DNA of 64,000 nucleotides. It comes from Muscardinus avellanarius. Taxonomy: Eukaryota > Chordata > Mammalia > Rodentia > Gliridae. Shown in pieces: positions 22,838-34,361 of the stretch. The stretch lies in contig OY726561.1 in assembly GCA_963383645.1 (NCBI GenBank), positions 31,228,826 to 31,292,825 of the forward strand, written 5' to 3'. The first letter of the stretch is position 1; each line of letters opens with the position of its first letter. Below the pieces are notes generated by a model that saw nothing but the letters and a program-made list of their open reading frames with translations, did no database searches and had not been told where the DNA came from. Made by a program: the position numbers and the translations under genes.

Positions 22838-22967
22838 TAGGATCATATTTTAAACAAGGCAAAATACTATCTTCATGGGTGCTACATTCCAGAAGGAAAA
22901 AAAGAAAACCTGTAAATATAGAAATGTAAAACATTATTTAATTTAGAGATCAGTGCTCCGAGGTTAG

Positions 22968-23068
22968 ATAAAGCCTTACAAATTAGAGGGCCTTGCTAAA
23001 TTGCTGAAGCTGGCTGCAAATCTGCAACTCTTGTCTCAGCCCCCTAAGTACAGGCCACCACACCCACA
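22968..23068 (-). mobile_element. Old truncated SINE
   Basis: agggccttgctaaattgctg, gaagctggctgcaaatctgc and cttgtctcagccccctaagt are the antisense middle and head of a B1-dID copy lacking its tail domain. Confidence 0.75.
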
Positions 23069-23984
23069 TAAGAATTATTTTCAGTGTCAGCAAATACTCA
23101 GTAGTCAAATGTCTTAATGATACATTATTATAGTTGATTCATTTTTAATAATTATCTAAAAGGGTTTTGCATGTTGCATTTTGCTTTGCACTAGTTTTCT
23201 TTCTGTTACCTTTACCTTGTTTTTATGTATCAAATTAATTGATGACAAAATCATATCATGTCTCCTGTTTTTCCTCCAAAGGTTAGATTTTGATAATTTG
23301 ATCCCTATAGAATTATATATGTTCTTTTTTTTTTTCCTTTGCATCCTCTGTAAGATGAGAGTTACTTTTACAAGTTTTATTGGATTTTGTTCAAGATATT
23401 CTCCCAGTCACACGGGCATGCTTTCACAGTTAAGACTCTGACAGTCTGCACCTGCCTCACCTGAACCTCTCTCCACCCTCTACCTTAAAAATTGTATATG
23501 ATGAAATGCGAAGCCTGAGGATAATTTGGTAAAAGTCACAGAGTAGCAGAAAATTGTCATCCTTCACTAAGCGGGGTTGGCAGAAAAGCCCAGGAGCTGT
23601 CCTTCATACTGTTTCAGGATATTCTCCATTGTTTTAAACAATGTCCATTTGGAAATATTTATAAAAGTGATCTTATAAGGATATAGAATAAATATAGTGT
23701 AGGGTCATTGTTCACTTAATCTCTATTGTTGAAAAATCCTAGAGGAATATTCTTGAAATCTCTTTTGTTTGTTTTTTTTTAACTTTGTACATTCATTATT
23801 TATTTTAGTTAGGGCAGCCAATAGGGTGGGAGTGGAGCCAATTGGGTGGGGGAGGGTTTGGCACTGGTGGAGGTAGAAGAACCTTATGATCTGTAAAACT
23901 GTGAATTTCTATCTCTAATCAGAAAAGCCTCAGCATGCTTTATTTCTTTTCTATTTTTTTTCTTTGCTTTCTTTTTATTTTTTC
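23069..23984. other. Unassigned sequence
   Basis: No confident repeat. A short stretch near 23495-23560 (gataatttggtaaaagtcac) could be MIR, too weak to call. An 86-codon plus-strand frame (23181-23441) looks non-coding. Confidence 0.45.
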
Positions 23985-24272
23985 TTATTTTTCATTTTTG
24001 TGGGGATCATAGTGAAAATGGCATCCATTCACACTATGCTCCCTCCCAATTCCCCGTCCCCCCTCCCAACAATGAATGTCCAGGTTAACCATGCTACATT
24101 CATACTTTTGCACATATTCAGATGTAGCTCTTTCATTAATCAACCTCAGCCTTCTTCCTCTCCTACCCTTCCATTCTAGCTTTGCTGAGGCTTCCCCTCC
24201 ATTATCTGGAGTCCCTCTGTATTCTTAATACTCCCTAGTTTGGGCATATTAGAGAAAACATATATGAGTTAC
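23985..24272 (-). mobile_element. LINE-1 3'UTR, second lineage
   Basis: catagtgaaaatggcatcca, tccccgtcccccctcccaac, cattatctggagtccctctg and agtttgggcatattagagaa are the reverse complement of the 3'UTR of the LINE-1 at 11.3-12.5 kb, so both belong to one subfamily. Confidence 0.88.
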
Positions 24273-24825
24273 ATTTTATTCATTTAAGTCTTATTTATTC
24301 TTCTGTAACCTCTATTTTAAATAAGTTTCCCTGAATCTCACCTTCAGCTCTGATTCTTCAGCCATCCTAAAATAAAACTTAAGAGTTTTATTTTTCTCCC
24401 TGAGTGGAACATTTTTAGATGTATTTTTACTTATACTAAGAAAACCAAGAGGATAGATGACTTTATAAATGGGCTATTAACCTTAACCTTTTTTCTTTCT
24501 CTCATGTTCTTTGTGCTATTTAAACAGCATCTACAGACAAATGAAAGTATAAAATGCATCAGCCCTCAGCTTGAGATAAATAAAAATCAGATGTGGTATT
24601 GACATATTGTTTTCAAGAAAATGAAAGAAATGTAGGCACCAAAAATTATCCTTTTTCTCATGACTTGTAGGTGTCTAACTTGTTACAGAATTGCCCTTTT
24701 CTAAATATTCCTCTTGTCCTGACCTTCTGTTCTACAATAATAAACATTTTGAATAGCTGATCTGTGTCTTGTGATATTAGCTCTTTTTACTTTGAAATGT
24801 TTAAAGAAGTGATTCTCTTTCATAT
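24273..24825. other. Unique sequence
   Basis: Nothing recognised. Confidence 0.5.
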
Positions 24826-24839
24826 GTAGATAATTATAG

Positions 24840-24840
24840 G

Positions 24841-24898
<58 letters not shown>

Positions 24899-25065
24899 TA
24901 CTGAGGTTCCTGGAGGCCCTTCTACCTCCGGGCTACACTCCCAGACCTATTTTATATTTTGAAACAGGGTCTCTTAAGCCAGCGTGGATAGCTTCGAACC
25001 TGCGCGATCCTCCTGTCTCCGCCGCCACCCAAGCGCGGGGATTACAAGCGTGCACCATGCCCGGC
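24840..25065 (-). mobile_element. Young B1-dID SINE with TG tail
   Basis: Perfect 14-bp target duplication gtagataattatag (24826-24839 and 25066-25079). The whole poly-T side is a (TG)n run of about 28 units, so the microsatellite lies inside the insertion. The body is young-class with one extra ccgcc in the head. Confidence 0.95.
24841..24897. repeat. (TG)n microsatellite inside SINE insertion
   Basis: The pure TG run lies between the target duplication and the SINE body, where the A tail of a minus-strand element belongs. Confidence 0.95.
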
Positions 25066-25079
25066 GTAGATAATTATAG

Positions 25080-25426
25080 TTTTTAACCCAATTTTAATTT
25101 TAGTTTCTTCATACCCTCTCACTTTCCCCTTCTGTGATATCCTGTTGCTCAACAATCTTTGCAATTTAGCAGAGTATTCAGAAACAAGATAAAAAATAAA
25201 CTTTGTTTTGTTTTCTTATTTGGGGAGTTATTTTCACTTTATGCTTATTACTTTATTCCTAAATATATTTTGTCTTTATTTCCAAACTATTTAACATGCA
25301 AGAAAAAGATCAGAAATACATCTCATTTCAAGATGATTATTGGAAGCAATATTTGAGAAGAATTTTTGGATCTTTACATCGAGAATTTTACAATATTATT
25401 TCTTTGGGGGAATCTTTTAATGATCA
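25080..25426. other. AT-rich unique sequence
   Basis: Nothing recognised. Confidence 0.5.
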
Positions 25427-25439
25427 AAAGTCTTTATTG

Positions 25440-25656
25440 CCGGGCGTGGTGGCGCATGCTTGTAATCCCCGCATTGGGAGGCGGAGACAGGAGGATCACG
25501 CTGGTTCGAAGCCAGCCTCGCTGGCTTAAGAGACTCTGTTTCCACATAAAAATGTTAAAAAATAGGTCTGGGAGTGTAGCCCGTGGGAATGTATCCCGGA
25601 GGTAGAAGGGCTTCCAGGAACCCCAGTACCACCAAAAAAAAAAAAAAAAAAAAAAA
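25440..25656 (+). mobile_element. Young B1-dID SINE with internal duplication
   Basis: Target duplication aaagtctttattg (25427-25439 and 25666-25678). A hairpin (gccagcctcgctggc) and a poly-A of about 23 are present. The ID-like domain carries an extra segment: gtagcccgtgggaatgtatc before the usual ccggaggtag, which looks like a short imperfect duplication. Confidence 0.95.
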
Positions 25657-25789
25657 GAAAGTCTGAAAGTCTTTATTGGCAAACCACATAATTCACTAAC
25701 TCCACTTGATGAGAAGAAATAATGTTTTAATAGTTTTAAAGGTTCATTGTAATTAAACATCATAGAATATATCCACCCGGCTACCCATC

Positions 25790-26060
25790 CCTCCTCATTT
25801 ATATTAGCGAGATAGTGATATCTTCATATATGGATATAACATCATTGGAAGCCTTTTATTTACCAGCTCTTCTTTTTACTTCATTCTCTCACCCTTCCTC
25901 ATTCCCTTCCACTATTATACTGATCTCTTCCCTCAATAATATAAACTCCCTTTTATTTCATATTTTCTAAATAGCTTCCACATAAGAGAGAAAATATTCA
26001 GCCCTTGACTTTCTGAGATTGGCACATCTCAGCATAATATTCCCTATTTATAATGCTATA
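25790..26060 (-). mobile_element. LINE-1 3'UTR fragment
   Basis: Pyrimidine-rich antisense 3'UTR with cttccacataagagagaaaa, cccttgactttctgagattg and atctcagcataatattccct. Similar motifs recur in the next fragment (cttgatttttctgagctagt). Confidence 0.65.
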
Positions 26061-26084
26061 AAATATGTTGTTTCTTTTAATAAT

Positions 26085-26895
26085 GTTTTTACTGGTGCAT
26101 TGCAATTGTACATGATATTGAAATTCATAGTGATACATTAATACATGAGCATCGCATTATTTGGCCTGTTTTCTTCCCCAAACCTTTGTTTCTCTCACCT
26201 CCTTCTTCCTCATCTCCTTCCACTGCTCTACTAGTCCACTAATTTTCAGGAGATTCTTTTCCTCAGCTTCAACATATTAAAGAATGTATGCATCCCTTGA
26301 TTTTTCTGAGCTAGTCGATCTCAGCATGATGTTCTCCAGTTCTACCCATTTCTATGTAAATAACATAATTTTGTTCTTCTTGATGGATGAGTAAAATTCC
26401 ATTTTATTCTTCCACTCTTTTGTTAATGGACATCTAGGTTGGCTTTCTTTTTTTTTTTTTTTTTTGGTGGTACTGGGGTTCCTGGAAGCCCTTCTACCTC
26501 CGGGCTACACTCCCAGACCTATTTTTACATTTTCATTTTGGAAACAGGGTCTCCTAAGCCAGCCCGCAGGGCTGGCTTCGAACCTGCGCGATCCTCCTGT
26601 CTCCGCCTCCCAAGCGCGGGGATTACAAGCGTGCGCCACCAGGCCCGGCTAGGTTGGCTTTCTAACTTAGGTATTGGGATTTGTGCTGCTAAAAATATAA
26701 GTCACTATATATCACTACAGTGTTCTGACTTTTCATTCTTTGGAAAGATATTAAGGAGTGCTATAGCTGGGTCATATGGCGGTTCCACTCTAGATTTTTG
26801 AAATACTGATCTCTATAGTGATTGTAAAAATTTACAATCCCACCATCAATGTATAAGCCTAACAATTCAGATACTTTCAACTTATCCAAAAATGT
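26085..26895 (-). mobile_element. LINE-1 3' end interrupted by a SINE
   Basis: Begins actggtgcattgcaattgta (3' terminus in reverse), then the 3'UTR, then ORF2 C-terminal sequence: atgagtaaaattccatttta before the SINE, gctgggtcatatggcggttc and cccaccatcaatgtataagc after it. 5' truncated and degraded. Confidence 0.85.
26449..26649 (-). mobile_element. Young B1-dID SINE in LINE-1
   Basis: Perfect 14-bp target duplication taggttggctttct (26435-26448 and 26650-26663) within the LINE-1. The hairpin has an enlarged loop (gccagcccgcagggctggc), and the head is CpG-rich. Confidence 0.96.
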
Positions 26896-27989
26896 GTATA
26901 TGCAGTTTTTTCTCTATTGTATGTACTACACATAAACCTGAAGTTTTTCTTTGCTCCTTTAGTGACTGTTAAAATATTTATCACATATCTATTCTATGTA
27001 TGGCATTGTGCTACATGATAAGATTATATTGTGAGATAAATAAATTTTGTCTTTAATGTCATTGAACTCTGGAAAGAGTTAGGAATTGGGCAGGTAACCC
27101 CTTCTGCCTTTCATTCATGTCTCTTTTGCTGTAGATACAAACTTTTCTAACTCTCTCTTGGAGAAAATCTGAACTACATTCAAAGGGCCATGTGGAGAGT
27201 CTCAGTTTTTCACTTCTGTTCCATTTCCTCCCACCTTCACTTACAGGTTTTATATTGGCCGGTGACATGTGGTACTGAGAGCTGCAAGGCATTAAAGAAA
27301 GTGAAAAGTCAAAAATACATAAAGCCGCTACAAGAAAGTGAGAGGTGAAAAGCTAGATTTAGACACCCTGTTGACCTTGATTTATTTGGAGTTTTTCCTG
27401 CAATATGTTTGAAACTTTAACAGGATTCCATTCCTAACAGTTAGAATTTCACTGTGTGCAATTTACATAAAGTGAGGAAAGGATACTTTGCAATCTTGAT
27501 TAAGGCCGACAAATGTAGGCTTCATATGAGGAAGAAATTGGAGCTACAAGCAACAGGAAACTGTGAAGAGACTTTCTTTGCTCTATCAGATGCCCCAAAG
27601 TTTCCTCTTCTTCCATGATTTCTCCTTGCGTACCACCCCTATTGTTCACACCAAGAATAAATCTGCACAGGTGTATAGAATGAGTATCTATTTCATGACT
27701 CTCCCATAGCTTTCAGAAATTTCCACAAAAGTTGCATTAGTGAAGTTTAAGTTTAAAAGGTAGCCCCCAAAGCACTATCATATTTAGTTGTAGATTTCCT
27801 TCCATATGGAGAGGCAGTAATCAGTAAAGTGACATATTATATTTTAAGATGTTTGGACTGTGCCAGTGGACTGCAGGTTTGGGTCTTGCTCCACTTCAGC
27901 ATGACTGGTCTTTTCTTCTGCACTTTCTCTTCTTTCACGCTGTTTTCCAAACTTTTGTAGCAAAATATATCTCCACAGAATCCTAAATC
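26896..27989. other. Unique sequence
   Basis: About 1.1 kb without recognised repeats. The motif gagctacaagcaacaggaaa (27541) reappears diverged near 28420. Confidence 0.5.
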
Positions 27990-28080
27990 AGAAAATTATA
28001 ACTAGATGAGACCTAAGATACGTTTTTCAGTCCTTTCATTTTAGGTATGGAACTGAGATCCAATTTTGTATAATTTGACA
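27990..28080 (-). mobile_element. Possible MIR-like fragment
   Basis: agatgagacctaagatacgt, then tcctttcattttaggtatgg, resembles the ancient repeat class containing 'ttttacagatgaggaaactg'. Weak. Confidence 0.35.
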
Positions 28081-28458
28081 AGTATTCTGATTTAAAATCA
28101 CTATTCATCAGAAACATAAATGTTGCTAGAAGTAGAGTTTCCCAGGCAAAATTATATTCTGGAGTGATCTACAAGTCCCAGAAGGTAATTAGGCAGCTGG
28201 TTGATTGCTTAATCTCCAGTCAAGTTCAGGTTGTCTTTCTTCACTTTAAAAGAGAATGTTGCTCTAAAGGGATAGAGATTGTTTGAGATTGTTTTTACAA
28301 ATTAAAAAAACACAGATGAGAAATAGAGTATCACATTTTAGTAATATTATTTGTTGAACTTTTAACTAACTAGTATCAAGGGAGAAATAGGTTTAAGTAT
28401 ACACATACACACACCTATGGAGCTGCAAGCAATAGGGAACTGTGAGGGGACTCTCTCA

Positions 28459-28489
<31 letters not shown>

Positions 28490-28503
28490 GTATGTGTGTA
28501 CGA
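28459..28503. repeat. (TG)n microsatellite
   Basis: Imperfect TG run. It is followed by a short direct repeat of gtgtgtattca(g/t)caatttatctgct at 28506 and about 28535. Confidence 0.9.
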
Positions 28504-28784
28504 TTGTGTGTATTCAGCAATTTATCTGCTGTTCGTGTGTATTCATCAATTTATCTGCTATAAAATTTTCCCACAATGTGATTGGCAACTACATGTTTGC
28601 TGATAGGCATAATTGCATGTGAATGTGTGTATTTATTCCTGTAAGTACAAATAAATAATGCCTTTACTGATTTGGTGAGTTCTACCTCAATCTGAAAACA
28701 TAGTTGCCTATTTAAGAGTAGGAGGTAAGAAGAGGAGAATATTAAATATAACTAAGGGGAAAGAGAAAAATAAAAATATAGCAA

Positions 28785-28985
28785 TTTGTTGAATATTTAC
28801 TATGGGCTGGACACTTTGCCATTGGCTTTTCATCTATCTAATATAATATTCACAATAGTACTGATAAGTCAATATTTTATTCCTTCATAACACAGAAAAA
28901 ATTTGGATGGAAACTCAAGGGTAAGAAACTCCCACTAGGTCATAGAGGTGGTAGTCGTGGAGTATGGATTCCTACTCAAATTTAA
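28785..28985 (-). mobile_element. MIR fragment
   Basis: gttgaatatttactatgggct, ggacactttgccattggctt, caatattttattccttcata, then ggtcatagaggtggtagtcg follow the antisense MIR order (3' end, core, A-box side). Confidence 0.7.
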
Positions 28986-29029
28986 TTGGTGGCAAAGGAA
29001 AATGGCAAAGAGTAAATTTATATTTACCA

Positions 29030-29262
29030 TTCTAAGTATTTATATATACTTATCGATTTGACACTCACACAATCTGTTATGGTTAATACTTTTATTCGTG
29101 TTTTCTAGTTGATAACAATGGAACCACTGAAAGTTCAAGCAACTTGCTAGTCTGCACACAACTAGAGTTAACACACATAACACATCCATGCACATAATTA
29201 GGAGGCCTGGCTCCACTCTATCTGAAATCACTTATCCACACTGCTCTCCAAAGTGGGTTCCC
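29030..29262 (-). mobile_element. MIR fragment
   Basis: gacactcacacaatctgttat, cttttattcgtgttttctag, aagttcaagcaacttgctag and gaggcctggctccactctat are in the same antisense order as the neighbouring MIR. It is a second insertion because the landmarks repeat. Confidence 0.65.
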
Positions 29263-29729
29263 TTATCTCTTCATCATGGTCAGTTTTCTGTTTGAAAACA
29301 GAAAGCACAATTCAACAGATATTTTGATTAACAAAAGAACCAAGAGTCAAAGTGGGCTAATGTCTAATACATCTTTTATGTATTTTGTTCTCCAAAATTT
29401 TGTTTAAAATGGGAGTTAACATTAAATGAGAGAAAGGAAAAGACCATATGCACATTTTGCATCTTGCTTTAGATTAAAATAATCTTTAAAACACACATCT
29501 TATATCAAATTCAGAACTGTCATTTTAGAAACTCTTGATGTTGATCTTTGCTTTTCCGTAGTTTCCCATTTTATTTTTAATCTTTTTTTTTTTACTCTCA
29601 CAGGGGATTCTCTTTTGTTAATATATTGTAAAGATGCATTGGCATAAGGTTTAGAATACATTGAAATCACTTAATGAAAAAGAGAATGTGCAGCAATGTG
29701 TCTGTTAGATAGTATCATGCCCCGTGTTA
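29263..29729. other. Unique sequence
   Basis: Nothing recognised. Confidence 0.5.
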
Positions 29730-30152
29730 ATCAGTATTTCATCATTGTTACCCAAATACCTAACAAGAACAACATAAAGAAGGAAAGTTCATTTTGGCTC
29801 TTGGTTTCAATGTTCAGGTCATGATCAGCTGGCTACAAGGCAGAAACCTCATGGAAGAGTGTAGTGAAGGAGAGCTTCACAGTTCATGGAAGCTGGGAAG
29901 TAGAGTGAGGGCAGAAGGGACCAGGGACAGATACCATCCCCAAGGCCAAAACTCTAGGACCTACTGTCTTTAGCCACACCCCCATCTACCTACAGTTACC
30001 ACCCAGTAAATTCTTATTTGATGATTAATCCATCAAATAAATTTTTCTACCTATGAGGTTAAAGTTTGCATGATTCAGTTATTTCATTTTTGAATATCGC
30101 CGCATTGCCAACACATGCGTTTTCAGGGTCACATTCCATATCCAAATCATAA
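29730..30152 (-). mobile_element. MaLR-type solo LTR
   Basis: Starts gtgttaatcagtatttcatc and attgttacccaaatacctaa, then catggaagctgggaagtaga, and ends tcatatccaaatcataaca-like (cattccatatccaaatcata). The layout is that of a minus-strand MaLR LTR; no internal region is visible. Confidence 0.7.
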
Positions 30153-31371
30153 CAGATAGGCTTCAGTAATAAAGAAGAGAAATACTAGTGATGCATAAAG
30201 GAATATTCAATGATGGAGTCTACAAGTGACGTGAAGTGCCAACATGTCACCAGAGATCCAGACATTTTTTATCTTTTTGTAATTTTGTTCCAAGACGTCT
30301 TCCTAGGGCCGACTCATGATTTCCACATTCCTGATGAAAGAGTAAGGTGGGAAAGGCAAGAAGGGCGCTCATTCTCACTGGGTGAAGTCTCTTTAAGAAG
30401 CCTCTGCAAATCTTAATCTATATATTTCATGCATATAATATTGGCCATGAATTACAGATACTAATACCTAGCCACAAGGGAAATTAGATAAAATGGTCTT
30501 TAACCTAACAGCGATGCTTCGATACCTTTGCTTTTCCTGTGTGTTAAAAACAAAAAGCAAATATACTCTAAAGTTTTATAACTAATTATATGTTATTTAA
30601 ATTATATTTAAAATGTTTTTGACATCATTTTAATTAAAAATCATATTTTACTTATAAGCTATAAAAAGAACAAATTTAAACACCCTGATACATTTTGTTG
30701 AACAAGCAGTTATTGAATGTTTTAATTACACACTAAAGTCTGCCCTTGGCCATAGCAATATACGAGTTCTAACAGCTTATTTTTCATAAACAATTAAAAA
30801 AGAAGAAACATATATATTTGTCATATATCACAGTATTAAACATACCGAAGGGGTGAGCTATAAGAGAAACAAAAATACAGAAGGAAAAGGAAGCCATTTG
30901 CACCGTATATATTTCCATTTAAGATATTCTTTTTGCTTTGAAGTTTCTGGCTTAGGGTTTAAGCACCTTTGATCTGGATCAGTCTTCCTCTTTCCCCAGT
31001 GTTTTGATGCACTGATGCACTTGACAAGATCAGTGAAACTTGAATGGACAGGGATAATCAAGAAACTTATATCCCCCAAATAAGTAGGTCAGCTCAAAGA
31101 CAAACACAGAGAATGCAAGCATCCATTAAAATTGAGACCACAGATCCATTTATAATTACAGTATAAACACAGCTTTAGCCTCTATCCATATCAGGTGATA
31201 GCAGAGAAACTGGCGGAGGCTGCTTCCCTTTCTCTATTATGTGTTAGTTGTGGGCACCTCTCAATAAAGTAGGACACTGATGTCCAGGGCATTGGAAGCA
31301 CTTCTCTTTCTGTGGTGATAAAACAATATGGTGTAGTATAAAGAATATGGGGCCAGGGCTTAAGAAACTTA
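30153..31371. other. Unique sequence
   Basis: About 1.2 kb without recognised repeats. Short frames at 30210-30416 (+) and 30858-31079 (-) show no recognisable domain or splice context. Confidence 0.5.
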
Positions 31372-31510
31372 CATTCACCTGATTTTATAACTGGAAAGCC
31401 TCTTAAAAAGTCATCTAATAAAACTGTGTATTTTGCTCTAGAGAAAACTCAAGTCCAGGTCGTAATGTGTCTGAGATATGAATCCAGTCCTATGTCACTG
31501 TGGGACACGA
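31372..31510 (-). mobile_element. MIR-like fragment
   Basis: gagaaaactcaagtccaggtc, gtgtctgagatatgaatcca and agtcctatgtcactgtgg follow the antisense MIR pattern (gaggaaactgag ... ggattcgaaccc). Confidence 0.5.
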
Positions 31511-31974
31511 CAGCTTGAAATTCTCCTCAGTGCCTGCTTTTTGCATGCAAAATTCACACAAATCAAGTTATTCCAGGAAACCTCTGTATTGCAGGATTCT
31601 ATTATCTAACCACTTGAAAAAAAAAAATATCAAACCACAACTAGATTTTAAGAAAGTGTTTTTTTTTTTTTTCTGATTATTAGCTTCAGGGTTCAAAATG
31701 TAACCTTTTAGATGTTGACTGTTTTGCCTCTTTGTTTAGATAAGTCCCCAGTATACTATAAAAAATTACATCCTGTTCTTTCTTTTTCCTTAAGATCAAT
31801 CTCTAGACCCATATTTTGTTTTGTTATGTTGTCCAGAAACTTGATATGAAGAAACAGTTGAACAGTAATTGCTTTGCCTGTGGCCTTGTTCCATCAGAGG
31901 GCCTTGTCAGTAGGCCAGAACAGCCAAGCATAGTTGCCAACCATTGATAAGGCCCGAGGAGAACAGACTTAAAT
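31511..31974. other. Unique sequence
   Basis: Nothing recognised apart from short A and T homopolymers near 31620 and 31660. Confidence 0.5.
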
Positions 31975-32200
31975 AAAGGCAGTGTGGCTTTGAAAACAGA
32001 CATATTTGAATAGAAGTAAAAATCTTTGACCTACTTTATCTGTATCTTGTTAGAGTACACTTCTCAAACTCTACAAGCCTCAACTTCCTCATCAAGAAAT
32101 TAGCAACACTAAGACTTACATTGCTTTAAACTTTAAATACAGTAATATATCTCTAGGTTAATATGGAACACCTCACATAATGAATAATGGAAAAACAGTA
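31975..32200 (+). mobile_element. MIR
   Basis: gcagtgtggctttgaaaaca opens it, then tatcttgttagagtacactt, caagcctcaacttcctcatc and agcaacactaagacttacat: MIR 5' part, core and 3' part in order. Ancient. Confidence 0.65.
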
Positions 32201-33332
32201 GCTCAGTATATGTATTTTCCCTTGCTTACATGTCTGCATTTCTCTTTTGACATTGACTCACTTTCTAAGTGTCATTATTTTACATGGAGTATTTAAAAAT
32301 ATGGTAAGACTCATGTCTTAAACTTTATAACTTATAGACTAGGAAAATGAATCGATTGCAACACACTTGACAATAGAATTCACTCTATATCTATATCTAT
32401 ATATGGCTTAACATCAGATGTTTGGTTGGTTATCAATTCAGTATAAAATCTAATGCAATTTTATTTTTAAAGAAATTTTTAATTGTTCATCTGATTAAAG
32501 AAGTTTTGACCAGTTTTGTCATAATAAAGAAAAAACAAACTCTAAGTATGGTATTTTTCATTATATGTTTTCTGCAAAATAAAGTTTTTTTCTGTATCCA
32601 GTATATTATGAGCCCTTCCTCATCCCAACAGTTGGTATGTGTTCAGGGAATGCAAAGTAATTTCAGTATTGGCCCAAGTACAACATAGAGTAAATAGAAA
32701 AGTAAATCTATTCTCTACAACGCATTGTTTATATTCAAGAGCCAAATGAAATTTTTCTTGTAATTACCCTATGTTTTGAGTGTTATTCACACCACTTTTT
32801 ATTTTCTAACTCACTGTTGGCTCATGTGCCAATCTATCCATTACTCTGTCTCTGTTCATCTAGTCAATAAAACATAACAGACCTAAAAGGAAAATCAAGA
32901 TAGTATTCATAAAAATTAAACTTATTTGAAAAGTAAATTTTAAAGTTTGAAAATTAATCAATTAAGCAGTTTTCCTGTTCATAAAGGAATTCTAAACACA
33001 GTGCTTTAAAATGCAGTAGAAATATGCAAAACACCCATTCATACAAATAATCCAAATGAAGCTGAGTTTAGATAAATAATTAACCTTTACAGTACACTAC
33101 AATAAAATATTACTGAATGTCCATTTGGTATATCCATTTTGTTGAAGCAATGCATTAATCTGTTTCTGTATACTTCTGACTAGTATAAGTAAAACTAGTG
33201 AGCTATAAGAATTAATTATCTGATGGTGACTTTATCTTGTTCTAAGACTCTATCTCTGATTTCATCCTTATAAGAACTATATTACATGACATAAAATAAA
33301 GGCTAGAGGTAATATCACCATTAATACTGCCA
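32201..33332. other. Unique sequence
   Basis: About 1.1 kb without recognised repeats except a short TATATC run near 32388-32405. An 88-codon plus-strand frame (32422-32688) has no recognisable motif. Confidence 0.5.
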
Positions 33333-33468
33333 TTTTTTTTCTTTTTGATGGTACTGGGGTTCCTGGAAAACCTTCTTCCTCCAGACTATACTCACAGACC
33401 TATTTTTTTTATATTTTATTTGGAAACAGGGTCTCTTAAGCCAGCACGGCTGGCTTCAAACCTGCGTG
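33333..33468 (-). mobile_element. Young-class SINE, 5' truncated
   Basis: Tail, ID-like domain (tactggggttcctggaaaac) and hairpin (gccagcacggctggc) are present. The sequence then leaves the element at cctgcgtgattt, so the 7SL-like head is missing. Confidence 0.9.
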
Positions 33469-33652
33469 ATTTGTTTGGTCTTATAATTACTGTATTAAAA
33501 TACAATTTATTATTCTGGATCTATGTTAGATCTAGTACTACCTTTGAAATTTTTTGTCTCTTTGTTCTTCGTAAAGAAGGACAGCTCCAAACATTATAAA
33601 TTTGTCTAACTTCTACAGAACCCTGAGAGATAACTCATTAATTCTACCATAA

Positions 33653-33656
<4 letters not shown>

Positions 33657-33733
<77 letters not shown>
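33657..33733. repeat. (TG)n(GA)n compound microsatellite
   Basis: About 16 TG units switch directly to about 23 GA units. The alternating purine-pyrimidine then polypurine tracts may form unusual DNA structures. Confidence 0.95.
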
Positions 33734-33735
<2 letters not shown>

Positions 33736-33829
33736 AAAAGAGAGATTCTATACAAAGGTAAAAACTTGATAACTAATAATTCTGTTTTTAGAATGGATTT
33801 TTAGCAAATAACATTTGCTTATAAAATAA

Positions 33830-34009
33830 TTTTTTGATGGTACTGGTGATGAAACCCTACTGCCTTGGGCTACACTCCCAGACCTATTTTATATTTTTTA
33901 TTTGGAAACAGGGTCTCTTAAGTCAGAGAGGCTGGCTTCCAACCTGTGTGATCCTCTTGTCTCCGCCTCCCAAGCGAGGAGATTACAAGTGTGCACCACC
34001 ATGCCTGAC
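33830..34009 (-). mobile_element. Young-class B1-dID SINE, mutated
   Basis: gatggtactggtgatgaaac, ctacactcccagacctattt, cagggtctcttaagtcagag and ctccgcctcccaagcgagg. The hairpin is disrupted (gtcagagaggctggc). Confidence 0.92.
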
Positions 34010-34361
34010 ATTTTTAGGCTTTTAAATCACTGTTCCCATTTCATCTTTATCTGCTTTTTTTTTCCTTTTTGTTACTTGGGAATCTTTAAAATTTTCCATG
34101 ATTTTTACTTTGTTCATTGTTTTGGGAATAACTTCCAAAGCTACTAAACTCTCTGATTTAAACAGGTAGAAACTAAGTTCTAATTCAGTGGTTGCCCTAA
34201 AATTACACAGCATTAGTACTAGCCACCCACCATATCTTCAACTATATTTCAAGCTTCTCTGGTCTAGCATCACATGTTATTCCTAGAACATTATCACTGT
34301 ACTTTGTCTCCGATATAGTACACCTCTCTGAGTGCTTTTCACATTCTTTCATGGTCTTATC

